DNA from: a virus
DNA: 64,000 bases
Direction: 5' to 3' (one strand)
Virus record (IMG/VR): IMGVR_UViG_3300044801_000208
Span: 1 to 64,000 of that record
Shown: piece by piece, positions 48,423 through 54,425 of the stretch
Layout: every line of letters starts with the position of its first letter
Numbering within the stretch: the first letter of the stretch is position 1
Program-made: the position numbers and the translations under genes
The notes under the pieces: generated by a model
What the model was told of the DNA's origin: nothing
The model's database searches: none
The model's input: the letters and a program-made list of their open reading frames with translations, nothing else

Positions 48423-48932
48423 TCAAACTTTGTGCGGGCAGTTCACACCGGAACTTTTCGCTAGATGGCAATTGGCGCAGAGAATCTGGAACCCAGGCGG
48501 AAATCCATGACGTATGAGCCATCGGTGAAGGGCGCTTCCGGACCCTTGAGCCTGGCGATGTGTCTTGCCGTCTCCGTTGATGTGGTCCACAGTCAGCCAG
48601 ACAATTTCCGTCTCACGGCAACAGGCGCAGAACCCCCCATACTGATCAACTACGATTTTCTTATTCTTAATTCCGTTGTCGCGGGTCTTTTTCCGGGCTT
48701 TTTCAGCGTTGCGCTTATACCACAGCCTTGCTTTCTCTCTGTACGCCTCTGGGTTCTTCGCATAAAACGCCCTGTTCCTGGCGCGGACGCAGGCCTTGCA
48801 CCAGCCGAACGACCCTCCGGTTTTAGCCGTTCCCGATCTTCCTGGAAAGGGGGCTAGGGAGGCGTGGAAACCCCCCTCCGTGAATTCGCCTCCGCACTTC
48901 TTGCACTGTAAGACGGCTATAGGATCATCCAT
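48423..48932 (-). CDS. HNH-family endonuclease
   Basis: ATG 48932; 169 aa. N-terminal zinc pair (CKKCGGEF...WCKAC), basic helix, then CACCRETEIVWLTVDHING, DGKTHRQAQGSGSALHRW, LCANCHLAKSS and CPH. The same core order is found in the + strand gene 2325-2966. Likely a homing nuclease inserted upstream of the tail block. Confidence 0.85.
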   Translation of the reverse strand: MDDPIAVLQCKKCGGEFTEGGFHASLAPFPGRSGTAKTGGSFGWCKACVRARNRAFYAKNPEAYREKARLWYKRNAEKARKKTRDNGIKNKKIVVDQYGGFCACCRETEIVWLTVDHINGDGKTHRQAQGSGSALHRWLIRHGFPPGFQILCANCHLAKSSGVNCPHKV

Positions 48933-49058
48933 ACCTAAGAACGTATAGTCATTTGACAACGTATGAATATCAACCTCGTTTAATACCTGTGTTTTCAACG
49001 CCTTGCGGATGGACGAAATGGCGGAGTCCGGGGTATACTGTAGGCGGAGGGACACCAA

Positions 49059-49634
49059 ATGAAAATCTTGGGAGCGATGATAGGTTTAATCATGAGACTG
49101 TTGGCGATCCTGGGCCTTTTGCTTTTCGCCCCGGCGATCTTCCTCGTCGTCCCGATCGTCCTTGCCTGCGGGGCGAGAGTGAACGTGGGCGGGCTGGCCT
49201 TCGCGTACATGCTGCTCGGCCCCTTCGTCTGCGGCGTCTGGACCATGTCCTTGTGCCACGCCCGCAGGATTCTGCGCGTGACGGGCGGCAACCCGCGCCT
49301 GTACAAGAAGAGTTTCGCCCGCGACACGGCCATGTGCTTCGGCTGGCTGTTCTTCGGCTTCTTCGGCGCGGTCGCCTCCGAGGTTCTGTTCCGCCTCGCC
49401 TACGTGCGCCACGGCGCTGACATCTTCTGGTTCTCCGCCGCGCCGATCGTGATCTTCGCCCCGACGCTTCTCGCCCTGATCTTCGGGGAGATAGACGTGA
49501 TCGGAAGGCTCAAGTACCGCGATGAGATGGCGATACATGTGGCGATCCTCGGGCGCTTGCCCCCGGACTTCCCGACCTTCAAGGACTGGCGACGCCGCAT
49601 GGCCGCGATCTACCCAGGCGGCGGGGTGCCCTAG
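49059..49634 (+). CDS. Polytopic membrane protein (191 aa)
   Basis: ATG 49059 after GGAGGG; GGGGTATACTG at about 49031-49041 is a likely -10. Four hydrophobic segments (about 5-35, 45-65, 90-110, 125-145) indicate a membrane protein with a basic cytoplasmic tail (GDWRRRM-type end). A holin-like or envelope function is possible. The stop overlaps the convergent phosphoesterase stop (CTAG). The 126-bp gap before it (48933-49058) holds promoters only. Confidence 0.65.
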   Translation: MKILGAMIGLIMRLLAILGLLLFAPAIFLVVPIVLACGARVNVGGLAFAYMLLGPFVCGVWTMSLCHARRILRVTGGNPRLYKKSFARDTAMCFGWLFFGFFGAVASEVLFRLAYVRHGADIFWFSAAPIVIFAPTLLALIFGEIDVIGRLKYRDEMAIHVAILGRLPPDFPTFKDWRRRMAAIYPGGGVP

Positions 49635-50146
49635 CCGTTGGCGCGGAGCCACTTCAGGATGTGGGTGTCCAGCGGGATGACCTGCTGGTCGGGGCGGGTG
49701 TAGAGCGCGTACATTCGGGCGGTCTTCGCCCCCACGCTGTGGACGCCCTCAAGCTCCTCGATCGTGGCGGTCTTCGGGTCGACGGAGATGACCTCGCGGA
49801 ACGCCTTGCCGATCCGCTTGCCGTAGATGCGTAGCCCCATGACCTCGACGCCGCCGTCCTGGAGGTACATGAGCTTGCCGCCCCCGCCGATGACGCCCTG
49901 GTTCATCAGGCTCATGGCGAGCGTGCGGTTCTTCTCGAACATCCAGTCGTGGTTGCCCGCGATGACCACGACACCGGCGGGGAACTTCTCCCCTTGTTTG
50001 CGAAGCCACGCGCCGACCGCTGCGATCTCAGACATGCGCCCGAGCATGGTGAGGTCGCCAGCGTGGACCAGGATGTCGCCGTCGGGGACGGCGGGAATCC
50101 TGTCCTGCAAGTCGTGCGTGTCGGAGATGAGTACGATCCTGGGCAT
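49631..50146 (-). CDS. Metallophosphoesterase fused to HhH-GPD-like tail
   Basis: ATG 50146; 171 aa. The N-terminal part has calcineurin-type metal motifs: SDTHD (about 8), HAGDLT (about 28) and AGNHDWMF (about 63). The family's later His motifs (GHxH) are missing because after about residue 110 the protein changes to EELEGVHSVGAKTARMYALY and DTHILKWLRANG. This is the helix-hairpin-helix GVGxKTA and DTHxxKWL pattern of HhH-type DNA glycosylase-like proteins. Both modules are incomplete, so this is a fusion of two gene fragments. Confidence 0.7.
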   Translation of the reverse strand: MPRIVLISDTHDLQDRIPAVPDGDILVHAGDLTMLGRMSEIAAVGAWLRKQGEKFPAGVVVIAGNHDWMFEKNRTLAMSLMNQGVIGGGGKLMYLQDGGVEVMGLRIYGKRIGKAFREVISVDPKTATIEELEGVHSVGAKTARMYALYTRPDQQVIPLDTHILKWLRANG

Positions 50147-50147
50147 G

Positions 50148-50687
50148 TCAGTCCCGCGTCTTGTAGCCCTTCTTCAGCTTCTCGTTGAGGACCCTGTCGT
50201 AGAGCGCCTTCGCGTCCTCGTACTCCAGGCCCTCGCCCTTGAAGTCGCGCTTGAGCTTCCTACCTACCCTGCCGTAGTCGGCGAACACCAGCCAGACGGA
50301 GTTGTCCTTGTCGTTGGAGGTCAGGGACAGGTGGTACTCCTTGTCGGAGGTGCCCTCCTGGAAGTACAGGTCCGCTACTAGGGACTCGTTCTCGATCAGC
50401 GGCTCCTCGTCCTCCTTGGGCTCGTAGTCGAGGCCGAACGCCTCCGCGTAGAGCTTCGCCCCCAGGTCTCGGTACTTCTCGGGGAGCTGCTTGACCTCCG
50501 CGCCGAGGTGCGCGAGGATGCCGCTCATGTACTCGCCGCGCCAGTGGGCGTCGTTGCAGTCCCAGCCGTCTATGTAGACGAGCTCGCCGTCGGGGTCGAA
50601 CTTGAAGAAGGCGTCGCCCTCCCCGAGGTCGTCGCCGCAGATGAACTGGTGGTAGATGACGCGCTGTTGAGCCTTTGCCTTAGCCAT
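50148..50687 (-). CDS. WGR-domain protein (179 aa)
   Basis: ATG 50687, with CGGTATTGAG ending 4 nt upstream. The C-terminal part (YHLSLTSNDKDNSVWLVFAD, then YGRVGRKLKRDFKG, KLKKGY) fits a WGR domain, with YGR replacing WGR. WGR domains occur in PARP-family proteins and bacterial DNA-associated proteins and bind DNA ends or nucleic acid. The N-terminal 100 residues are unassigned. Confidence 0.7.
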   Translation of the reverse strand: MAKAKAQQRVIYHQFICGDDLGEGDAFFKFDPDGELVYIDGWDCNDAHWRGEYMSGILAHLGAEVKQLPEKYRDLGAKLYAEAFGLDYEPKEDEEPLIENESLVADLYFQEGTSDKEYHLSLTSNDKDNSVWLVFADYGRVGRKLKRDFKGEGLEYEDAKALYDRVLNEKLKKGYKTRD

Positions 50688-50712
50688 GACACTCAATACC
50701 GGAACCATCAGT

Positions 50713-50979
50713 ATGAGCAAAGATTTCCAGACGGCATTCCCAGAGGACTTCGAGCAGGAGCCGGACCCGAACGTCATCATGTGCAGATGGGGGTGCGGGC
50801 AGCCAGCGAAGTACGGGAACCTGAGGCCGGGCTTGCAGGGCGGCGACCCGCCGTGCTGCTCGGGCGACCCGAAGACCGGGCGCGTAAGCAAGGGGGAGTG
50901 CCCCGCAATCAAAGGGGCCGCCTTGAGGGCGGCCCGGAGGGCTGGGCGGCTAGGCCGAAGGTGGCAGAGCCGCTTCTGA
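50713..50979 (+). CDS. Small cysteine-containing hypothetical protein (88 aa)
   Basis: ATG 50713 gives MSKDFQTAFPEDFEQEPDPN, then MCRWGCGQPAKYGN and PPCCSG, likely a zinc site. The last 20 codons (KGAALRAARRAGRLGRRW) are GC-rich and coincide with a hairpin (GGGCCGCC/GGCGGCCC), so the true 3' end may differ. Divergent from the WGR gene. Confidence 0.55.
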   Translation: MSKDFQTAFPEDFEQEPDPNVIMCRWGCGQPAKYGNLRPGLQGGDPPCCSGDPKTGRVSKGECPAIKGAALRAARRAGRLGRRWQSRF

Positions 50980-50988
50980 TCTGAAATT

Positions 50989-51063
50989 TGGTAGCCCTGA
51001 GCGGTATCGATCCGCCTTCCGCGCCTTGAGAGGGTGCTGTCCTAGCCAGTAGACGACAGGGCC
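50989..51063 (-). tRNA. tRNA-Glu (CTC)
   Basis: Acceptor GGCCCTG pairs with CAGGGCT before ACCA; the anticodon loop CTCTCAA gives anticodon CTC. CCA is encoded. One A-C mismatch in the anticodon stem. First of the minus-strand RNA cluster by coordinate. Confidence 0.85.
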
Positions 51064-51186
51064 ACTTTCTGCTGGTACAGCTCGCGCCCGCCCAGGCGCG
51101 GTTGCTTGCGCCAGCGGAGCGGCGGGCGGGGAACCCACTCCGGCGCTGAAAGTCGCACTCTGGCCTCTGAGTTAACAGCGCGAACT

Positions 51187-51262
51187 TGGTAGGGTATAGG
51201 AGAATCGAACTCCTCATCATCTGATTGAAAGTCAGAGGTCCAAACCGATAGACGGATACCCC
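51187..51262 (-). tRNA. tRNA-Glu (TTC)
   Basis: Acceptor GGGGTAT/ATACCCT, anticodon stem TCTGA/TCAGA with loop CTTTCAA, canonical T loop TTCGATT, encoded CCA. A well-formed cloverleaf. Confidence 0.92.
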
Positions 51263-51295
51263 ATCTCTAAATTTACTCCCGCGTGCTCCTAAATT

Positions 51296-51371
51296 TGGTG
51301 GACCTAGTCGGGATCGAACCGACGACCTCTTCCATGCCATGGAAGCGCGCTCCCAGCTGCGCTATAGGCCC
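51296..51371 (-). tRNA. tRNA-Ala (GGC)
   Basis: Acceptor GGGCCTA/TAGGTCC, anticodon stem CTTCC/GGAAG with loop ATGGCAT, T loop TTCGATC, encoded ACCA. Confidence 0.9.
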
Positions 51372-51385
51372 AGCGAACGGCTTTC

Positions 51386-51453
51386 GGCAGGTACAGGATT
51401 CGAACCCGCGTCTCCGGCTGCCCGGAATCCTAAGCCACTAGACGAACCCCTAC
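51386..51453 (-). tRNA. Degenerate tRNA
   Basis: The T arm (GCGGG TTCGAAT CCTGT) and a Glu-like D arm (TCGTCTAGTGGCTTAGGA) are recognisable. However, the anticodon arm has only a 4-nt loop (TCCGG GCAG CCGGA) and the acceptor ends do not pair well; CCA is missing. Probably a decayed tRNA. Confidence 0.4.
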
Positions 51454-51487
51454 TCGCCGTTCTTTGCGTCGTGCACGGACGCAATCT

Positions 51488-51563
51488 TGGTAGCGCACGA
51501 GGGACTCGAACCCTCATTTCACACGCTGAGAACGTGGTTGCCTAGCCGTTAGCAGAGTGCGCC
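51488..51563 (-). tRNA. tRNA-Glu (CTC), second copy
   Basis: Acceptor GGCGCAC/GTGCGCT, anticodon stem CCACG/CGTGT with loop TTCTCAG, T arm GAGGG TTCGAGT CCCTC, encoded ACCA. Different in sequence from the copy at 50989. Confidence 0.85.
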
Positions 51564-51569
51564 GAAACT

Positions 51570-51645
51570 TGGTGGACCTAAGGGGGCTCGAACCCCTGAC
51601 CTCATCGTTGCGAACGATGCGCTCTCCCAACTGAGCTACAGGCCC
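51570..51645 (-). tRNA. tRNA-Ala (CGC)
   Basis: Acceptor GGGCCTG/TAGGTCC, anticodon stem CATCG/CGATG with loop TTCGCAA, T loop TTCGAGC, encoded ACCA. Confidence 0.9.
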
Positions 51646-51655
51646 AACTTCAAAC

Positions 51656-51732
51656 TGGAGCGGCTGGCGGGATTTGAACCCGCGATCTCTTCCATGGCAA
51701 GGAAGCATTCTACCAGGCTGAACTACAACCGC
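51656..51732 (-). tRNA. tRNA-Gly (GCC)
   Basis: Acceptor GCGGTTG/CAGCCGC, anticodon stem CTTCC/GGAAG with loop TTGCCAT, T arm GCGGG TTCAAAT CCCGC, encoded TCCA. Confidence 0.92.
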
Positions 51733-51746
51733 GTATTTCCAATCTT

Positions 51747-51815
51747 TGGAGCGAGAGACCGGACTCGAACCGGCAGTCTGAGCACACTGTCGTTGTAATC
51801 CATTCCACACCGCTC
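51747..51815 (-). tRNA. Degenerate tRNA
   Basis: The T arm (CCGG TTCGAGT CCGG) and 3' end CGCTCCA are intact, but the 5' half does not form a normal D or anticodon arm and the acceptor pairs only in part. Likely a decayed or rearranged tRNA. Confidence 0.35.
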
Positions 51816-51875
51816 ATAGTCAAAATTTTTGCTGCGTTTACGTCCCAGTCGGTCGATGGCTTTTACCCCATCGCG

Positions 51876-51990
51876 TCAGTCGGGGCATTCGCCGAGGCTG
51901 ACGGACATTCCGTGGTCGTCGAATCTCGTAGCCGAAGCTACGGCGTTTTTCTACCCACTTAAGGGAGTCCACGCGGATGCCACGCAGCAA
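51876..51990 (-). CDS. Possible small gene between tRNAs, frameshifted
   Basis: From TTG 51990 (TTAGAGG upstream) the frame reads LLRGIRVDSLKWVEK. The natural continuation one frame over is NAVASATRFDDHGMSVSLGE to a TGA at 51876. Removing one A from the AAAAA run at about 51949-51953 joins them. Function unknown. The rest of 51816-52001 shows no other gene. Confidence 0.35.
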
Positions 51991-52001
51991 ACCTCTAAAC
52001 T

Positions 52002-52076
52002 TGGAGCGGGTTACCGAAATCGAATCGGTCTCTGTGGCTTGGAGGGCCACGGCACCGCCAGTTATACCTAACCCGC
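52002..52076 (-). tRNA. tRNA-Gly (TCC)
   Basis: Acceptor GCGGGTT/AACCCGC, anticodon stem GTGGC/GCCAC with loop CCTCCAA, T arm CCGA TTCGATT TCGG, encoded TCCA. Position 33 is C instead of the near-universal T. The 3' end of the HNH gene runs 9 bp into it. Confidence 0.85.
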
Positions 52077-52562
52077 TAAACGATAAAACTTTCCACACTG
52101 ACTACTTTCTCGCGTTTGTTTATTGGTAGCGATCAGCCCCTTGTTCCTGTCCTCCGCTGTCTTTACTGCGTGACAGTTCGCACAACGTACGTCACATTTG
52201 GCTATTTCGTCCAAAACTCGCTGCCGACCTTTAGTCCAACCTTGGGCCAAATTGAACTTCTTTTCCTTTGGATCGCGATGGTCGAAGTGCAGGGCTGCTG
52301 CGTATTCCTTGTACCCACAATCCTTGCACCCCAGTTCCAGCTTTACAGAGTCAATCCATTTTCTGCGAGCGGCATACCGGTAATCTCTTGCACGACGGTT
52401 GCAGATAGTTTTTGTTTCTTTACGCTCTTCCGGCGTTTTTACCTGCGTTGAATCTTTGCAGACCCGTGTACAGAAAAATATTTTGTGCTTACACAGCTTG
52501 TACCGCGACGGGTATATGTCAAAGTCATTTTTGCAAACCCAACATTGAACCGTTATCATCAC
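52068..52562 (-). CDS. HNH endonuclease in the tRNA cluster
   Basis: Start ATG 52562 or 52559 after GGGGGAG; 164 aa. N-terminal zinc pair (CWVCKNDF...CTRVC), basic middle, then CKDCGYKEYAAALHFDHRDP and CDVRCANCHAVKT, an HNH core. It lies between tRNA-Gly and the RNase P RNA gene and is much richer in AT than the RNA genes. A mobile insertion in the cluster. Confidence 0.85.
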   Translation of the reverse strand: MMITVQCWVCKNDFDIYPSRYKLCKHKIFFCTRVCKDSTQVKTPEERKETKTICNRRARDYRYAARRKWIDSVKLELGCKDCGYKEYAAALHFDHRDPKEKKFNLAQGWTKGRQRVLDEIAKCDVRCANCHAVKTAEDRNKGLIATNKQTRESSQCGKFYRLAG

Positions 52563-52606
52563 TATTTGCTCCCCCTACTTTGAATACTGTAGAAGGAGCA
52601 AATAGT
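52563..52606. repeat. 12-bp inverted repeat between HNH and RNase P RNA genes
   Basis: ACTATTTGCTCC and its perfect complement GGAGCAAATAGT are 20 bp apart, with a smaller CTAC/GTAG nested inside. It can act as a bidirectional terminator (TTAATTT follows on the + strand) or as an insertion-site mark. The HNH ribosome binding site lies in one arm. Confidence 0.75.
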
Positions 52607-52608
52607 TA

Positions 52609-52970
52609 ATTTACGCGACCTATAAGCGGGGTTCTGTAAGCACCGAAGTGCCCGACAGCCATTCGTCTAATCCACCTATTACTAGGCGGCTCAAGCCCCT
52701 AACCCGCAGATTGATAACGAACCGAGCAAGCTCTCTCTGCCTATTTAGGGTTGCTTCACGCAAGGTTTGCCATGCAACGACTGTTACCAGCCGCCCGGTG
52801 GTCTCTTAAACCGCCTTTTCACCCTTACCGTCTTGCGACGGCGGTATATTCTCTGTGGCACTGTCTATCACGGTTACCCGTGTCCGGGTGTTACCCGGTG
52901 CGCTGCTCTATGTAGCCCCGACTTTCCTCCCCCGTAAAATCACAGCGGCGACTGTCCGGTCAACGTAAAA
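52609..52970 (-). ncRNA. rnpB: RNase P RNA (bacterial type A)
   Basis: All universal landmarks are present in order on the minus strand. P1 is TTTACG-TT-GACC pairing with GGTC-G-CGTAAA. GACAG of P2 pairs with CTGTC near 52655. CR-I GAGGAAAGTCGGGGCT lies at 52914-52929. TGCATGGCAAACC (J11/12) is followed by GTGAAGCAACCCTAAATAGG. A GCACTTCGGTGC hairpin precedes CR-V ACAGAACCCCGCTTATAGG (52619-52637). RNase P cleaves 5' leaders from pre-tRNAs. It sits inside the phage tRNA cluster; no rnpA was seen. Confidence 0.96.
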
Positions 52971-52972
52971 TT

Positions 52973-53049
52973 TGGAGGTCCGGGGGAGAATCGAACTCCC
53001 GCATTTTCACGTTTGCAGCGTGACGCCTTACCGTCTTGGCTACCGAACC
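52973..53049 (-). tRNA. tRNA-Cys (GCA)
   Basis: Acceptor GGTTCGG/CCGGACC, anticodon stem CACG/CGTG with loop CTGCAAA, T arm GGGAG TTCGATT CTCCC, encoded TCCA. Its 3' end is 3 nt from the 5' end of the RNase P RNA. Confidence 0.92.
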
Positions 53050-53056
53050 AAACTAA

Positions 53057-53162
53057 TTGGATCAAGTGCTCTACTACTGAGCTACACCCGCCATCTGTCG
53101 ATAGCCGAAGCGTGACAGTGGGCGGGAGGGCGGGTACGAGACCGCCGACCTCCTGATCCAAA
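53057..53162 (-). tRNA. tRNA with permuted halves (Trp-like)
   Basis: On the minus strand the 3' half comes first (GGATCAGGAGGTC, T arm around GGCGG...CCGCC, acceptor CTCCCGC-CCA; 53119-53162). A 26-nt hairpin CTGTC...GACAG (53093-53118) follows, then the 5' half (GCGGGTG-TA, D arm GCTC AGTAGTA GAGC, then CTTGATCCAA; 53057-53092). GCGGGTG pairs with CTCCCGC (one mismatch), and CTTGA with TCAGG as anticodon stem. CCA in the joined loop suggests Trp. Confidence 0.55.
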
Positions 53163-53164
53163 CT

Positions 53165-53238
53165 TGGCGGGGCGTACGGGAGTCGAACCCGTGTGTCTCG
53201 GTAGACAGCCGAGTAAATTGCCGTCATTCTCACGCCCC
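53165..53238 (-). tRNA. tRNA-Asp (GTC)
   Basis: Acceptor GGGGCGT/ACGCCCC, anticodon stem CTCGG/CCGAG with loop CTGTCTA, T arm ACGGG TTCGACT CCCGT, encoded GCCA. The D arm is atypical. Confidence 0.85.
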
Positions 53239-53311
53239 GGACGCCGAGACGGGAATCGAACCCGTGAATAAACGTTTTGCAGACGTTCGCCTTACCACTT
53301 GGCTACTCAGC
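53239..53311 (-). tRNA. tRNA-Cys (GCA), second copy, 3' end atypical
   Basis: Anticodon stem AACGT/ACGTT with loop CTGCAAA, T arm ACGGG TTCGATT CCCGT, acceptor GCTGAGT with TCTCGGC (partly wobble). The 3' end reads GTCC instead of NCCA and abuts tRNA-Asp without a spacer. Confidence 0.75.
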
Positions 53312-53322
53312 TTACACAAAAA

Positions 53323-53483
53323 TTATGCCGCGATGATTAAGGGGCTGATCCCCATCCCGGCGCTCCGAAGAGCCTTCCGGTATCTATCGCCGTCGCGGAC
53401 GACACACTCTGAGCGCTGTATCCACGTCTTAGGTGGGTGTTCTTCACAGACCGCTAAGTCTGGTACTGGACAGCGCTCAAACT
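53323..53483 (-). other. Coding-like frame lacking a start codon
   Basis: The frame reads FERCPVPDLAVCEEHPPKTW, IQRSECVVRDGDRYRKALRS, then GMGISPLIIAA to a TAA at 53323, with a plausible zinc site. It runs back into tRNA-Ala with no ATG, GTG or TTG. It may be a gene remnant cut off by cluster rearrangement, or use a rare start. Confidence 0.35.
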
Positions 53484-53558
53484 TGGTGGACACAGGGAGA
53501 TTCGAACTCCATAGTTCTCATTGCAAGTGAGACGCATTCCCAATTATGCTACTGGCCC
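53484..53558 (-). tRNA. tRNA-Ala (TGC)
   Basis: Anticodon stem TCTCA/TGAGA with loop CTTGCAA, T arm GGAG TTCGAAT CTCC, encoded ACCA. The acceptor (GGGCCAG with TGTGTCC) has mismatches, so function is less certain. Confidence 0.75.
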
Positions 53559-53570
53559 ACATTCAAAACT

Positions 53571-53646
53571 TGGTGCGCTGGAAGGGACTCGAACCCCCGA
53601 TGAGTGTCTTGTAAGGGCACCGCTTTAGCCGCTAAGCTACCCGCGC
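53571..53646 (-). tRNA. tRNA-Val (TAC)
   Basis: Acceptor GCGCGGG/CCAGCGC (one mismatch), anticodon stem GTGCC/GACAC with loop CTTACAA, T loop TTCGAGT, encoded ACCA. The 3' end of the endonuclease VII gene overlaps it by 15 bp. Confidence 0.82.
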
Positions 53647-54039
53647 AAATCTCTCTACGTACTCTGCCGCAAGCCTCAATAGGTTCGCTCGGTCGCGAAA
53701 ATGACCAAGCCCTAAATTACACCCGCGACACAAAAACCCACGAGCTATATCCGTCTCGTGATTATGATCTAAGTGGGCCTTCCTGAACCCACCCTCGATT
53801 ATTTCAGTACACACGGCGCAATGCCCTTGCTGTCCCGTCCACAAAGTTTGAAGCTCTTCTTCGCTCAAACCTAATCGAGTTCTCTTCCTCTGACTTCGAT
53901 TTGTGCGTTCACATCCCGCACAGAACGGGCGGCGTCCGCTCTTCCGGCTGACATCTGGATAAAATTCTCCCAGCTTCAACCATGCTTCACATCTTGGACA
54001 CCACTTCTCGTGTTCATTAAACTTTTTGTTTCGTCCCAT
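53632..54039 (-). CDS. Recombination endonuclease VII-like protein (135 aa)
   Basis: ATG 54039, with GAGTATTG ending 7 nt upstream, is preferred over the more distal ATG 54048. Zinc pairs CPRC...CAGC in the N-terminal half, then LSEEELQTLWTGQQGHCAVC, AHLDHNHETDIARGFLCRGC and NLGLGHFRD. This is the endonuclease VII motif set (T4 gp49-like, resolves branched DNA), also used by mobile HNH genes. Confidence 0.85.
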   Translation of the reverse strand: MGRNKKFNEHEKWCPRCEAWLKLGEFYPDVSRKSGRRPFCAGCERTNRSQRKRTRLGLSEEELQTLWTGQQGHCAVCTEIIEGGFRKAHLDHNHETDIARGFLCRGCNLGLGHFRDRANLLRLAAEYVERFARVA

Positions 54040-54055
54040 TCTGGACAATACTCGG

Positions 54056-54091
54056 AAAATAAAAAAGGACGCTCACTTTTCAGTGGCGTCC
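54056..54091 (-). terminator. Intrinsic terminator
   Basis: On the minus strand the stem GGACGCCACT/AGTGAGCGTCC with an AAA-type loop is followed by TTTTTTATTTT. It should end transcription coming from the small gene at 54116-54235 before the endonuclease VII gene. Confidence 0.8.
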
Positions 54092-54115
54092 TCGGAATCT
54101 CTGTTGGGTGGCTAT

Positions 54116-54235
54116 TTAGCCGACTCGACCCTCCGAGGACATGGTATCTCCCTCCGCCGCTTCGGCGGCGACCGTACCTGCACACACGACGACTGCGGCG
54201 GATACGACGGTCGAGTTGGAGTTGAAGGAGTTCAT
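54116..54235 (-). CDS. Very small hydrophobic protein (39 aa)
   Basis: ATG 54235 with AGGATAGAG upstream and a TTGACA element at about 54277-54282 as possible -35. Peptide MNSFNSNSTVVSAAVVVCAG, then Ala/Glu-rich. It has its own promoter-like sequence and a strong terminator downstream, which supports a real small gene. Function unknown. Confidence 0.5.
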   Translation of the reverse strand: MNSFNSNSTVVSAAVVVCAGTVAAEAAEGDTMSSEGRVG

Positions 54236-54297
54236 GTCTCTATCCTGATACTGCATATTCGCAAAATCTGCGGAAACTGTCAAGCGAAAAATCGCGA

Positions 54298-54419
54298 TGG
54301 CGCGGGAGGGGCCGGTTGCCAGTCCGACATCAGGCCCTGGTCGGGGATTCCCGGCCGTTGCTTTCGGCGGGTGCTCTTTGGGCTGCCGCCCTAGCGTTTG
54401 AGCTACACCTTCCCGCGCC
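54298..54419 (-). ncRNA. tRNA-like structured RNA (122 nt)
   Basis: The ends GGCGCGGGA and TCCCGCGCC-A form a perfect 9-bp stem closed by a CCA-like end, and TGTAGCTCAAACGCTAGGGC resembles a D arm. The interior has hairpins (GGGC GGCA GCCC; GGCCGGG...) but no normal anticodon or T arm. It carries the same AGTTT spacer as the tRNAs. Confidence 0.45.
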
Positions 54420-54425
54420 AAACTT

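Noticed and set aside
51070-51181. Possible tRNA between the two tRNA-Glu genes
   Set aside because: A 5' half with TA-ACTC...GAGT-like D arm is visible, but no anticodon arm or T arm can be formed and the 3' end is unrelated. Too weak to annotate as a tRNA.
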